Below, piece after piece: positions 16,840 through 26,284 of a DNA stretch of 64,000 nucleotides. The notes under the pieces were generated by a model, which was given only the letters and a program-made list of their open reading frames with translations, was not told where the DNA came from and made no database searches. Positions within the stretch are counted from its first letter, which is position 1; each line of letters starts with the position of its first letter. The position numbers and the translations under genes were made by a program. This DNA is from UBA2779 sp965232615 (GTDB taxonomy: Bacteria > Spirochaetota > Spirochaetia > DSM-2461): positions 248,001-312,000 of the forward strand of contig OZ246985.1 of the NCBI GenBank assembly GCA_965232615.1. The letters are read 5' to 3'.

Positions 16840-18367
16840 TCTTTTTGAGACCCAGCATGTATAAGCCCAATTCGTCTTCACTGACATCAGCAATATCATC
16901 CAGACTGGCTGATATCTTTCCATTGTACATGACTATAATCCTGTCCGAAAGCTCCATTACCTCGTTCAAATCGGCTGATACAAGCAAAACAGCACATCCT
17001 GAGTCTCTTAAACCGACTATCCGATTGCGGATAAATTCGGCAGCCCCGATATCAATACCCCGGGTAGGCTGATCGGCGATGATAAGGTTTGGAGCACTGG
17101 ATAGCTCTCTCGCTACCACAACTTTTTGAATATTCCCCCCCGAGAGACACCCTGTCTCCTGTTGGGGAGAGACACAAAGAACATTGTACTCCTGCACTAA
17201 AGCCATGGACATACGTCTAATTGCTTTCACATCCATAAAAATTCGGCGACGGCTAAACTCCTTATGGTCATGTTTATACGCGAGAAGGTTCATCTCAATA
17301 CTCAGGTTTGTGGCGCAGCCTCGAGTCATTCTGTCTTCCGGGATATGGGAGGTTCCCAGATCCCGGATCTCACGGACACTGAGCTTTTTTATATCCTGAC
17401 CTGCAATGCACACGCTCCCCGAAACATAGCTTCCAAGTCCGGTAATGGCTTCCACCAGTTCCCTTTGACCATTCCCCTCCACTCCAGCAATTCCGAGGAT
17501 TTCACCGGACCGAAGAGAAAAAGAGACTCCATCAACGACATTTTTCTCATGTTGATTAACGACCCGAAGATGCTTAACCTCAAGGATGGATTTATCTGGT
17601 TCAGCGGGTTTTTTCTCCAGTTTTAGAACAACATCCCGGCCTACCATGAGACGGGAAATATCCTGTTCTGAAATTGAATCAACGCTGAACACCCCCTGAC
17701 TGGAACCGGAACGCATAATTGTTACCCTGTCGCACAGAGCTTTGACCTCATGGAGCTTGTGCGAAATAAAAATTGTTGTATTCCCCTGAGACCGCAGAAA
17801 CCTGAGTTCCTCAAACAGCTCGGTGGTTTCCTGGGGGGTTAGCACGGCTGTGGGTTCATCCAGTATCAAGATGGAAATACCTCGATGCAGAGCCTTGAGG
17901 ATCTCGACCTTTTGTTTTACGCCCACCGGTAAATCGCGTATTAATGCTCTGGGATTGACTTTGAGATTGTATTTTTCTGAGAGTGCTCTGGTAATCCGAA
18001 CGGCTTCCGCAGTATCCAGCCTCAGACCTTTGCACGGTTCAACGCCCAGCACAATATTCTCTGCCACTGTCAAAGAAGGGACAAGCATGAAGTGCTGATG
18101 AACCATGCCTATTCCATGAGCGATGGCAACATTGGGATTCGTAATATTAATTCTCCGTCCCTTGAGAAAAATGGATCCGCTTTCAGGCTGACTGAGTCCG
18201 AAAAGAATCTGCATCAGTGTCGTTTTTCCGGCTCCGTTCTCTCCAACCAGACCATGGATTTCACCGGCATCTACAGAGAAATTCACATCCCTGTTTGCTA
18301 TTATCCCATTGGGATAAATCCTGGAGATGTTTCTCATCGTCAGTATCTCATCTTTCGATGTTGACAT
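16832..18367 (-). CDS. Nucleoside ABC transporter double ATPase
   Basis: The 511-residue protein is two fused ABC domains. The N-terminal half has Walker A GENGAGKTT and Walker B ILILDEPTAVLTPQE. The C-terminal half has signature LSGGNIQKVVVAREL and the sugar/nucleoside-class Walker B IIADQPTRGIDIGA. This tandem layout with QPTRG is typical of NupO/YufO and RbsA-like ATPases. It is separated from the binding-protein gene by the 142-bp inverted-repeat element. Confidence 0.9.
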   Translation of the reverse strand: MSTSKDEILTMRNISRIYPNGIIANRDVNFSVDAGEIHGLVGENGAGKTTLMQILFGLSQPESGSIFLKGRRINITNPNVAIAHGIGMVHQHFMLVPSLTVAENIVLGVEPCKGLRLDTAEAVRITRALSEKYNLKVNPRALIRDLPVGVKQKVEILKALHRGISILILDEPTAVLTPQETTELFEELRFLRSQGNTTIFISHKLHEVKALCDRVTIMRSGSSQGVFSVDSISEQDISRLMVGRDVVLKLEKKPAEPDKSILEVKHLRVVNQHEKNVVDGVSFSLRSGEILGIAGVEGNGQRELVEAITGLGSYVSGSVCIAGQDIKKLSVREIRDLGTSHIPEDRMTRGCATNLSIEMNLLAYKHDHKEFSRRRIFMDVKAIRRMSMALVQEYNVLCVSPQQETGCLSGGNIQKVVVARELSSAPNLIIADQPTRGIDIGAAEFIRNRIVGLRDSGCAVLLVSADLNEVMELSDRIIVMYNGKISASLDDIADVSEDELGLYMLGLKKNE

Positions 18368-18396
18368 ATCTTGATCCTGGGATTAATGGACAACGA

Positions 18397-18538
18397 GTGC
18401 TTTGTACAGCTTCAATCTCCGCACATCCATACGGCGTTGGATATAGAACCTTAAATCCTCATGTACCTCAGGCACACTCCGGTTTAAGAACCTTTATCCG
18501 TCTTGCCTGGAAGCGAATCTTTTTGCTGTACAAAGCAC
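18397..18538. mobile_element. 142-bp MITE-like element, copy 2 (inverted)
   Basis: It has the same 14-bp terminal inverted repeats as copy 1 (5135-5274), and its interior matches the reverse complement of that copy with a few substitutions and small indels. It sits between the BMP gene and its ATPase gene. The last base of the BMP stop codon (TAG) is the first base of the element, so the insertion created or preserved the stop. It could form a long hairpin in the operon mRNA. Confidence 0.8.
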
Positions 18539-19665
18539 TAGGGCTTTACAGAATTCCGCAACTGAGTTAAAACCTCTGAATCCATGCCAAAGGCAGAACT
18601 GACAATGATTTTACCAGAGCGAATATCATTCTCCAAATCATCAACCATCGTCTGAATCTCCGCGGGTACTGTTCTTTTATAGATTTCATTCCGGGCAAAT
18701 CCTACACCCTGGGAGTTAAATCCCAAAACCTCAGCCCTGTCATAGCGAAGAGTTCCCTCAAGATGCATTGTCACACCACGTAGAATTGATAAATCAATCC
18801 GCTTGAGAACACTGGTCACAATTAATTCTGTTTTAGCCGGATCTGTATCAGCGAAAATTGCTGCCTGATCGGAGTCCACACCAATAGCGTAACGATTGAC
18901 ATCTTTAGCGGCATCCAATTGACCCAAACCCGCCTGGCCAGCGACATTGTAGCCAATATCAGCGCCCAGATTGTACTGAGCAAGAGCCATTTCCTTGCCC
19001 TTGGCTGAATCGTCAAAGGAGCCAATGTAGGAAATTGCTACCTTGATATTCGGATTAACATACCGGGCCCCCTCAATGTAGCCTACCAGGAAATCATTGA
19101 TAATCGGAATATCCATTCCTCCAAGGAAGCCGATTATCTGTTCCTCATTGGCCAGGAGCATGTCTGATTCTGTAATGGAAGCAGCCAGAGCCCCGGCTAC
19201 AAAGGATGCCTGATTCTGACTGTAGAGTATCGAGTAGATGTTGTTGATCCCCAATGAGTAATCAACACTGGTATCAAAAATAAAAAACCTCCTGTCAGGA
19301 TAATCAAGAGCCACATCCTGGAGCATTTCAGTCATTTGCCATGTGCCAACAATGATGATATCCCAGTCCTCCTCAACAGTATCAAGAAGCGTGGGTTCCC
19401 ATTTTGTTTCATCATAGGTCATTTCAACAACCCTGGTAGCAACAGCATCCCCGAATTCAGATTTTACAAGGTCCATGCCGGCAGCCGCGGAATCGAAAAA
19501 GGACTTATCTCCCAGAGTTCCATTGAGAAGGGTGATCACCTTCAAAGGTGTTGTCCCATCCTCTGACATCAATTTTCCACTTTCGTCACTCTCATGCTGA
19601 CCCCTTGCCGAAACTGTTCCCAATGCCAGTATGGCAAAAAGAATAGCCAGTAAACTTCTCATCAT
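18538..19665 (-). CDS. BMP/PnrA-family nucleoside-binding protein
   Basis: The start at 19665 (MMRSLLA) has GGAGGG upstream; the longer frame lacks one. A signal peptide ends near VSARGQ. The mature protein carries BMP-family motifs: TLLNGTLGDKSFFDSAAAGMDL, the ASFVAGALAAS segment, GFLGGMDIPIINDFLVGYIEGARYV and YAIGVDSDQ. It captures purine nucleosides in the periplasm for the ABC system encoded downstream. No lipobox Cys is visible. Its C-terminus (NSVKP) ends exactly at the inverted-repeat element and may have lost a few residues. Confidence 0.88.
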   Translation of the reverse strand: MMRSLLAILFAILALGTVSARGQHESDESGKLMSEDGTTPLKVITLLNGTLGDKSFFDSAAAGMDLVKSEFGDAVATRVVEMTYDETKWEPTLLDTVEEDWDIIIVGTWQMTEMLQDVALDYPDRRFFIFDTSVDYSLGINNIYSILYSQNQASFVAGALAASITESDMLLANEEQIIGFLGGMDIPIINDFLVGYIEGARYVNPNIKVAISYIGSFDDSAKGKEMALAQYNLGADIGYNVAGQAGLGQLDAAKDVNRYAIGVDSDQAAIFADTDPAKTELIVTSVLKRIDLSILRGVTMHLEGTLRYDRAEVLGFNSQGVGFARNEIYKRTVPAEIQTMVDDLENDIRSGKIIVSSAFGMDSEVLTQLRNSVKP

Positions 19666-19701
19666 TTTATTTTCCCTCCAAAATTTTCTGCTCATCAAAT
19701 A

Positions 19702-20337
19702 TCATTCGTCTGAAAAAATGCCAGAACCTTTGCTGGAATCCCCAGGTTTGCCATCAGCATTGAAACTCAAGGGGATTTCAATGGTACCTTTATCACCATC
19801 CGGTGTACTCACATACATGGAAATCAATCCGTCACCACCTTCTTCCGGATAATTGCTTCCAAACACCAGGTAGCCGGAAACCGGTTCATTCGGTTTAACA
19901 GCAAATTCCCTCTTCAGGATCGTTTTTTGCATTTTCAAATCCATACTTGTTGTGTCAGCCAATCGGTAATGGTTCCATATCTTCATCAAATAAGGACGGC
20001 TTTTCGAATCAGCACTGACACTGCCGATTCTGAGGGTTATTTCATTCAACTTGAATAATACCTCCGATTCAATTGTACTTGCATTGAATTCAAACACCAA
20101 CAATCGTTTTTTTGTAAGTATAGCGGGATATCCATAGTAGGGGTTCGTATAAATTCGGGCATCATTTTTCCCATGTCGGGCAATAAGTGTCTCTTCATCA
20201 ATATACCGCAATGATATAGTTAAATCAGCCACTTGATGAACGATGGGCTCGGAGAGAACAGGCAGCGGCGGAGCTGTTATGCATCCTATCAGAAGGGATA
20301 ACAATCCCAGGATCAAGCTGGTTAATGTCGTTTTCAT
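19702..20337 (-). CDS. Putative lipoprotein of unknown function
   Basis: The signal peptide ends in a lipobox (SLLIGC) with Cys at about residue 19. The remaining ~190 residues are beta-rich, for example LTISLRYIDEETLIARHGKNDARIYTNPYYGYP and a Gly/Asp-rich tail (GDSSKGSGIFSDE). It lies 36 bp upstream of the BMP gene on the same strand and probably heads that operon. I do not recognise the domain. Confidence 0.65.
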   Translation of the reverse strand: MKTTLTSLILGLLSLLIGCITAPPLPVLSEPIVHQVADLTISLRYIDEETLIARHGKNDARIYTNPYYGYPAILTKKRLLVFEFNASTIESEVLFKLNEITLRIGSVSADSKSRPYLMKIWNHYRLADTTSMDLKMQKTILKREFAVKPNEPVSGYLVFGSNYPEEGGDGLISMYVSTPDGDKGTIEIPLSFNADGKPGDSSKGSGIFSDE

Positions 20338-20509
20338 CGATTTGATTACTCCCTGATTAAGGATGATAGACTATCAGAAGAATAGTGTACATTATGAACC
20401 GTCGAAGTATTGTGTAATATATTCGATATAAGGATCTTCACCTGTCCGGATTCTAATGGAACCAGATTATTACAATCTTCCTGACACTGGAAAAGGGTTA
20501 CAGCAAAAA

Positions 20510-20535
20510 AATGGCCTTACAATTGTAAGGCCATT
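20510..20535. terminator. Perfect 26-bp palindrome, likely porin terminator
   Basis: A fully self-complementary 26-bp stem is centred on ttacaattgtaa. It is preceded by a run of A residues on the plus strand, which reads as a T-run after the hairpin on the minus strand, 24 bp past the porin stop. This fits an intrinsic terminator for the porin gene. The remainder of 20338-20559 showed nothing else. Confidence 0.8.
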
Positions 20536-20559
20536 AAATTCACTCTTATTCGAGAAAAA

Positions 20560-21774
20560 CTAGAATGATGTGCTGAATTTGACGTAAATTACATCGTTCC
20601 AATCATCCTCTGGAGCATTGTAAGCCAAATTGTTGGAAGCACCCAGTTGAATGGCTAATGCTCCCAGAGCTGTGGTAAGACCGACATCGTATTTGATAGA
20701 ATCCGCACTCAGGTCGGAAAAATTACCCAGGCCGATGGCACCGAAAACACCAAAGTTATCCAGGATGTTATACAGCACCGACAGTCTCACATCGCTGGTT
20801 TTACCAATATCATTGAAACCGCCAATACCGTAGGACAGGCCTAATGTAAGCTTATCAAGAAGTGTCACGGCATAATCAATCTGCACTTTAGCCTGATCAT
20901 CACCTAAACCATCATCCAGATTATACTGAAAACCAAGACCAATTTTGTGAGCATCGAATGTAAGAGCCAAACTGGCACCGAGGCTCATTCCATCCTCATC
21001 TTTGGTATCTAGTTTGGCGTTCTCCTTTTTTCTTTCATCGTAGGATGAAGCCACGAAGTAAGCCGCGAAATCAAGCATATCAGCGATACCTGCAATTTTC
21101 AAAGTGGCACCACCCTCAAATCTTGTCTCACCATTTTCTGCAATTTTGGCAAGATTCTCTGGATAAATGACAGTACTCAGTGTCGCTTTCTCAAACAATT
21201 TGAAATCGAATCCGATGCCAAGGTTTCCATCGTCAGTTCCGCCAGTACCGTCAGCCTTCTCCGTGCTTACAGGAGCGACATTCACATAGGAAGCAGAATC
21301 GCCAAATCCAAATTTACCAAACTTGATACTGAGGCCAACCGGTCCATCGACACCCAGAGCACCCAGAATATCAGTCGTATAAGTAAAGGCATCCATGCGG
21401 AGATAATCATCACGGTTATCCAGCTCATCACCGCCTACTTCATTTGCACCCTGTGTTGTTTCCGATGTGGCACTATCTAATACTATACGGTTTGTGTTAA
21501 TTATATCGTCACTGCCAACACCATCCAGATCGTCCCAATACAAGGCCTCAGCCACACCAACTTTTACAGAAACTGTATTCCACTCATCGATAGTGGCATT
21601 GAGTTCCAAACTCATGGCATCAGAGACATCTGTTTTCAAAGCACCTGAGCTATCCATTTCCGGTATTGACACTCCGATATAAGTTGAAAACGATCCACTG
21701 AATGCAGGATCAACATCCGCGAATGCGGCTCCGGCAATTACAACCACTAAGGCCAGAATCATAATTCTTTTCAT
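20560..21774 (-). CDS. Outer-membrane porin-like beta-barrel
   Basis: A clean signal peptide (MKRIMILALVVVIAGAAFA) is followed by about 385 residues of alternating amphipathic strands with acidic loops. The protein ends in VIYVKFSTSF with terminal Phe. It is acidic and Gly/Asp-rich, as spirochaete outer-membrane barrels often are. A single-gene unit is likely: a terminator follows and a long 5' gap precedes it. It may be regulated by the OmpR-type protein encoded next door, which is an inference from proximity. Confidence 0.72.
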   Translation of the reverse strand: MKRIMILALVVVIAGAAFADVDPAFSGSFSTYIGVSIPEMDSSGALKTDVSDAMSLELNATIDEWNTVSVKVGVAEALYWDDLDGVGSDDIINTNRIVLDSATSETTQGANEVGGDELDNRDDYLRMDAFTYTTDILGALGVDGPVGLSIKFGKFGFGDSASYVNVAPVSTEKADGTGGTDDGNLGIGFDFKLFEKATLSTVIYPENLAKIAENGETRFEGGATLKIAGIADMLDFAAYFVASSYDERKKENAKLDTKDEDGMSLGASLALTFDAHKIGLGFQYNLDDGLGDDQAKVQIDYAVTLLDKLTLGLSYGIGGFNDIGKTSDVRLSVLYNILDNFGVFGAIGLGNFSDLSADSIKYDVGLTTALGALAIQLGASNNLAYNAPEDDWNDVIYVKFSTSF

Positions 21775-21929
21775 TTACATGCTCTCCTATATAGCAAGAA
21801 ATTATTTAAAACGCCGGAACCCGGCGCTAAGATCATATACTGATTCACATGAACAAGTGAATACTCTATGGGAATAAGGTGTAAGATAAATGAAAATCCT
21901 CTACTCCTCTCATACATTGGTATATCAAT

Positions 21930-21972
21930 TCATTAACTCAATGTAATTTTGAATATTACATTGAGTTAATGA
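21930..21972. terminator. Strong 18-bp hairpin between response regulator and porin genes
   Basis: The arms TCATTAACTCAATGTAAT and ATTACATTGAGTTAATGA are perfect complements with a 7-nt loop. It lies downstream of the response-regulator gene and 156 bp upstream of the porin start, both on the minus strand. No T-run follows, so a terminator or a leader structure for the porin mRNA are both possible. The rest of the 302-bp gap (21775-22076) is AT-rich with no gene seen. Confidence 0.55.
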
Positions 21973-22076
21973 TCATCTTACAAAAATCACAAATTTCCGT
22001 CAAGTAAATTTGACAATATAAATAAAAAATTCTGAAAAAATAAATAAAAATACTGAAATAGTAATGGGGGATTCTC

Positions 22077-22772
22077 TTAAAGTCCTCCTTTCCCAGCAAA
22101 ACGATAGCCATATCCACGTACGGTTTCTATCCAATCAGGGTTCCCAAGCTTTGCCCGAAGATTCTTCACATGAGTGTCGACAATCCTATCATAGCCATCA
22201 AATGAATAGGACAGACAATGATCCAGAACTTGCTTTCGAGAAACAACTGTACCACCATTCCTGGTGAAATATATGAGTATTTTCCATTCAGCAGCAGTGA
22301 GTTTCAAAAGTTCATCGTCTATAGTAGCTCTGTGAGCATTTTCATCCGTGTGCAGGACTTGCCCATTCAGGTTCCAGACAATATCAGGACTGGAAGCGGC
22401 TGGTTTTGTTTCCGATGTCCGTTTCAGTATAGCCGCAATTCGAAGCACAAGCTCTTTCGGGCTGAATGGTTTTACAATGTAGTCGTCAGCACCAATTTCA
22501 AAACCGGTAATCCGATCAGACTCGGATTCCCGGCCGGACATGAAAATAAGTGGAACAGGGTGTTCGGCCAGAAACTCTCTGGCGAAGAAAAATCCATTAC
22601 CGTCCGGCAACATGACATCCATAAGAATTAAGTCGGGAAGTTGTGCTTCTAAAGCAGCCCTTGCTTCCAGAAGTGTTCCAAAATCAGATACCTGATGATC
22701 TGCCAGTTGAAGAAAACTCTTCACTGCTTCCCGGATAGACTCATTATCTTCCACAAGACAAATGTTTGCCAT
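22077..22772 (-). CDS. OmpR/PhoB-family response regulator
   Basis: The receiver domain (residues about 1-115) has acidic pocket VEDNE, the phospho-acceptor in LILMDVMLPDGNG and the conserved KPF switch (DYIVKPFSPKEL). A Trans_reg_C winged helix follows (LTAAEWKILIYFTRNGGTVVSR; IVDTHVKNLRAKLG; TVRGYGYRF). No sensor kinase gene is adjacent. Genes regulated are unknown; the porin gene downstream is a candidate. Confidence 0.9.
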   Translation of the reverse strand: MANICLVEDNESIREAVKSFLQLADHQVSDFGTLLEARAALEAQLPDLILMDVMLPDGNGFFFAREFLAEHPVPLIFMSGRESESDRITGFEIGADDYIVKPFSPKELVLRIAAILKRTSETKPAASSPDIVWNLNGQVLHTDENAHRATIDDELLKLTAAEWKILIYFTRNGGTVVSRKQVLDHCLSYSFDGYDRIVDTHVKNLRAKLGNPDWIETVRGYGYRFAGKGGL

Positions 22773-22887
22773 ATAACCATAGTAATCAACTTTTCTACAA
22801 GAAACCAGTAAAAAAGAACCCTTTATATGAATTTTATCAAGATTTTGTGTTCTTCACGCTCATCCACTTACACTATATTATAGGGAT

Positions 22888-23892
22888 ATGAATAAAAAGG
22901 TTGTACTTACCGGAATAAAACCCACCGGAATGCCTCATATTGGTAATTACTTCGGAGCAATCCAGCCAGCACTTCTCATTGCAGACAGCTCAGGAACTGA
23001 TGCCCGATTCTTCATTGCCGATTACCATTCGCTCAATGTGATCAGAGATTCGTCCATCCTTCGCTCCTGTATTCATGAAGTGGCTGTAAGCTGGCTGGCC
23101 GCAGGTATGGATCCAGATAAGGCTCTCATATATAAGCAGTCTGATGTACCAGAAACCTTTGAATTGGCCACAATATTGACAGCATTTACAGCCAAGGGCT
23201 TGATGAACAGGGCTCATGCCTACAAAGCCGCAGTGGATTTTAATCGAAATAAAGGGCAGCCGGAAGATCACCAGATCAATATGGGGCTCTTCACATACCC
23301 CATCCTGATGGCCGCGGACATACTGCTTTTTGATACAAACATCGTTCCAGTTGGCAGGGACCAGGTGCAGCATGTGGAAATGGCCCAGGACATTGCTGGA
23401 ATGCTGAATCATAACTATAAAGAGGACCTGCTTGTTATCCCCCAGGCTCAAACCAGTACAAAAACGATGGTCGTTCCAGGATTGGATGGCAGAAAAATGT
23501 CCAAGAGTTACAATAATCATATACCATTATTCATTCCCAGGAAACAACTTCGGAAAACAATCATGCGAATTGTTACCAACAGCCAGGGAGTGGAAGAACC
23601 CAAGAACCCGGATACCTGCAGTATTTATGCTCTTTACAAATTATTTGCCAGTGAGTCTGATCAAAAATCTTTAGCTGACCGATATCGTGCTGGTGGAATG
23701 GGCTGGGGAGAAGCAAAACAAGCTCTTTTTGAGGAAGTCAATACCATTATTTCTCCAATGCGGGAGAAATATGAAGTACTGATGGCTGACAGAACACAGA
23801 TTGATGATATTCTTTCTGATGGAGCATTAAGAGCGGGAAAAGTGGCCAGACAGACTCTGAATCGTGTAAAAGAAGCCATTGGAGTAAAGTAG
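22888..23892 (+). CDS. trpS: Tryptophanyl-tRNA synthetase
   Basis: The class I synthetase of 334 residues has the HIGH motif as PHIGNYFG (about residues 17-24) and the KMSKS loop exactly as KMSKS. Other landmarks are FIADYHSLN, then VPVGRDQVQHVEMAQDIA, and MNRAHAYKA. Length is normal for a single-domain bacterial TrpS. It charges tRNA-Trp and is not linked to the trp operon 30 kb away. The 115-bp upstream gap is AT-rich with no T-box-like element seen. Confidence 0.93.
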   Translation: MNKKVVLTGIKPTGMPHIGNYFGAIQPALLIADSSGTDARFFIADYHSLNVIRDSSILRSCIHEVAVSWLAAGMDPDKALIYKQSDVPETFELATILTAFTAKGLMNRAHAYKAAVDFNRNKGQPEDHQINMGLFTYPILMAADILLFDTNIVPVGRDQVQHVEMAQDIAGMLNHNYKEDLLVIPQAQTSTKTMVVPGLDGRKMSKSYNNHIPLFIPRKQLRKTIMRIVTNSQGVEEPKNPDTCSIYALYKLFASESDQKSLADRYRAGGMGWGEAKQALFEEVNTIISPMREKYEVLMADRTQIDDILSDGALRAGKVARQTLNRVKEAIGVK

Positions 23893-23894
23893 AA

Positions 23895-25064
23895 TCATTT
23901 CTTATCGGGCAGCCGTATTGGAAAAATAGTAACACCCAGGTTTCGAGCTGTATCCTCCACCATTTTCGGTGTTATTTCACCTCGGGGTTCATCATGGGCC
24001 GGGGCATCTCCCACCTGGATTATTGCTCGTTCCGGGGCCTCCCAATCGAATTCCGTAAGGGCGGCAAACAATCCCTCAGTGACAGCTTCCGGGAGATCAC
24101 GGCCACCAGAAGTCGTTACCCGGTTGAGAGTCTTCTGGAGAGTATTCAAATCATTTGTGAATGGACTTGAACGTGTAAGGTACGCTTCTTTATAGTCACG
24201 ATAAAGTACAAGTCCAATACGGAAACTCTTGAAATTTTCAATTCTCTTTCTGACCAGGGGGATGAGAGCTTCCCGGATGAAGTTTATATCATCTTTCATG
24301 CTTATAGTCGTATCAACGACAAGAACAACGTCAATACTTCCCTTACTTGATGCCATTATACTTGTCATTCGCTCAACGGCAGCCTCAATATTATCGACAG
24401 ATTCATCTTCGAAGACAGGAATTTCGGGTTCTGGGGGGAGGGGTATCTCCTTCATCGAAAGTACGAATGGGTTGTCTTTCCAGGAACCACTGTAATCCGC
24501 GTAGGGTTTCTCGAATGCCCGTATATTCAGCCATGTTCCGCGGTGTACAGTTATTTGCCCCTCCCGGCTCCATGGATAGCCATAGGTAAGCTGAAACGGG
24601 ACATAGATCCTGAAAGCAGTTTCAAGCAGCTTATTTGGTTCAGGGGTAGAGTCCAGTAGAAAATACAATGGTTTCTTCGACACCAGGAACTTTCCATTCA
24701 ATACGCGTTTTTCATCGCCATTAATGGGATTGTAATCCCAGGTTCGAAAAGCATAAGAAGCAGATTTTTTCAAGGGATCGGATGAGGATTCTGTCAGCAT
24801 TACGGATCCAATTCTGTTGGACGCACGTATATACAGGTAGAAACCCTCCTTGTTTTCTGCGATTTCCAGGTATGCATCACCTGGTTTGATTTCCAGGTCA
24901 TTGGCCAATGCGGTCAGGGAAAGGAAGGTGAATATCATTCCTGTCAGAAGTGAACGGAGGGATGGAGGAGAAATGGGGGTGATTCTGCCTGGATTAAACT
25001 TCACACATCGATTATCGGTAAGGTGACTGCCTGAACGAAGTAGTATATTATAGGCAACCTCCAA
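23895..25064 (-). CDS. Secreted von Willebrand factor A-domain protein
   Basis: The C-terminal half (about 230-385) is a vWA domain with MIDAS-like motif VVLVVDTTISMKDDINF and a later TSGGRDLPEAVTEGL. The N-terminal half is beta-rich and has a hydrophobic export segment ending in LTALAND. The start is unclear: the first frame position uses TTG without a Shine-Dalgarno, and the GTG at 25004 or the ATG at 24938 are alternatives. The MIDAS DxSxS is changed to DTTIS, so metal binding may differ. It is convergent with trpS, 2 bp apart. Function unknown. Confidence 0.72.
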   Translation of the reverse strand: MEVAYNILLRSGSHLTDNRCVKFNPGRITPISPPSLRSLLTGMIFTFLSLTALANDLEIKPGDAYLEIAENKEGFYLYIRASNRIGSVMLTESSSDPLKKSASYAFRTWDYNPINGDEKRVLNGKFLVSKKPLYFLLDSTPEPNKLLETAFRIYVPFQLTYGYPWSREGQITVHRGTWLNIRAFEKPYADYSGSWKDNPFVLSMKEIPLPPEPEIPVFEDESVDNIEAAVERMTSIMASSKGSIDVVLVVDTTISMKDDINFIREALIPLVRKRIENFKSFRIGLVLYRDYKEAYLTRSSPFTNDLNTLQKTLNRVTTSGGRDLPEAVTEGLFAALTEFDWEAPERAIIQVGDAPAHDEPRGEITPKMVEDTARNLGVTIFPIRLPDKK

Positions 25065-25079
25065 AAAATCGTTTTTGGA

Positions 25080-25133
25080 ATTTGGTGCAGTGGCGGTGTG
25101 TTCCTCGGAGCTTTGTTCCTGCGATGTTCACAG
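25080..25133 (+). repeat. Diverged fragment of the 270-bp element core
   Basis: The stretch includes TGGCGGTGTGTTCCTCGG, identical over 18 bp to the reverse complement of the element interior near 2505-2525, with further patchy similarity on both sides. A small hairpin (TCCAAAAA / TTTTTGGA) lies just before it at 25060-25079. It is probably an old, eroded insertion between the vWA and AI-2E genes. Confidence 0.45.
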
Positions 25134-25171
25134 GCTCCGGGGCACCATGCAATACTGTAACAGAGGATGAA

Positions 25172-26284
25172 ATGACAGATTACGCTCGAAGTATTCGTAA
25201 CATACTCATGATATTACTTGTTATCACATTGTTCATCATTCTGCAGAAACTCTCCCATCTCCTTATCCCGCTTGCCCTTGCAATTTTGTTGACCATGCTG
25301 AATCTGCCGGTTATAAATTTCCTGGAAAGATTCAAGGTTCCACGAATCTTGATTACAATCCTTGTCTCTTCCCTCACAATAGTTGTTCTTTGGATTGTTT
25401 TCGAGATGGTCAGCCGTGTCATACATCAGATCATACAGGATAAGGAAGTACTGGCCGAGCAATTGTACCGCCGAATCAATTCTGCCCTCAGCTGGATTGG
25501 TAATACGCTGCCCGGCCTGGATATTGAGGCCGTATTGAAGGAGTTGAAGAATAGTATCACTCCGGGCAGTATTGCATCAATAATTGGATCATTGTTCGGG
25601 AAATTCATCAGTGTTTTTGGATCATCCACTCTGCTGTTTCTACTGTATTACCTGTTTCTTTTAGCAGGAGCAACCAGGTTTCCCGCATACATGGAATATG
25701 TAATCGGAACAGATAATTCCGGTAACAGAAGAGAAATCAGTCGAAGAACCCAGAAGAGCATCTCAACATACATGCTCATCAAAACTTTATCAAGCTTATT
25801 AACAGGAATACTCTTCGGATTAACCTGCTGGATCTTTGGATTACGATTTGCTTTATTCTGGGGATTCATTGCCTTCCTGATGAATTACATCCCATCCGTC
25901 GGCTCAATTATTGCCACTGTATTTCCTTTGCTGATGGCCCTGATACAGTTTGATTCCATTGGTATTATACTGGCTGTTTCAGCGGTCTTAGTGCTAATCC
26001 AGCTGGTTATAGGAAATATAATTGACCCCATGCTCATGGGGAATCACCTGCGCTTCAATACTGTATCCATCCTGTTTGGTCTTCTGTTCTGGGGATATCT
26101 CTGGGGTGTGCCGGGCATGCTGCTTGCCGTGCCTTTCATGGTGATAATACGTATGCTTCTTGAGAAGCAGGAAGACTTCTCAATACTGGCCCGAATAATG
26201 AGTTATCCCGACAAGCCATCACACAAACGAAGGTCATTACTATCTCAATTCATTGAGAAACTGAAGAAACAAGACCGGAACTAA
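25172..26284 (+). CDS. AI-2E transporter/PerM-family membrane protein
   Basis: The start at 25172 (MTDYARSIRN) has AGAGGA upstream; the longer frame covers the mobile-element fragment. About 370 residues with two N-terminal spans, a cytoplasmic/periplasmic helical region (YRRINSALSWIGNTLPGLD) and five C-terminal spans. These include FLMNYIPSVGSIIATVFPLL and the IIDPMLMGNHLRFNTVSILFGLL signature of the AI-2E/PerM (DUF20) family. Members export small molecules or sodium; the substrate is unknown. It ends 4 nt inside the convergent fusion gene. Confidence 0.87.
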   Translation: MTDYARSIRNILMILLVITLFIILQKLSHLLIPLALAILLTMLNLPVINFLERFKVPRILITILVSSLTIVVLWIVFEMVSRVIHQIIQDKEVLAEQLYRRINSALSWIGNTLPGLDIEAVLKELKNSITPGSIASIIGSLFGKFISVFGSSTLLFLLYYLFLLAGATRFPAYMEYVIGTDNSGNRREISRRTQKSISTYMLIKTLSSLLTGILFGLTCWIFGLRFALFWGFIAFLMNYIPSVGSIIATVFPLLMALIQFDSIGIILAVSAVLVLIQLVIGNIIDPMLMGNHLRFNTVSILFGLLFWGYLWGVPGMLLAVPFMVIIRMLLEKQEDFSILARIMSYPDKPSHKRRSLLSQFIEKLKKQDRN

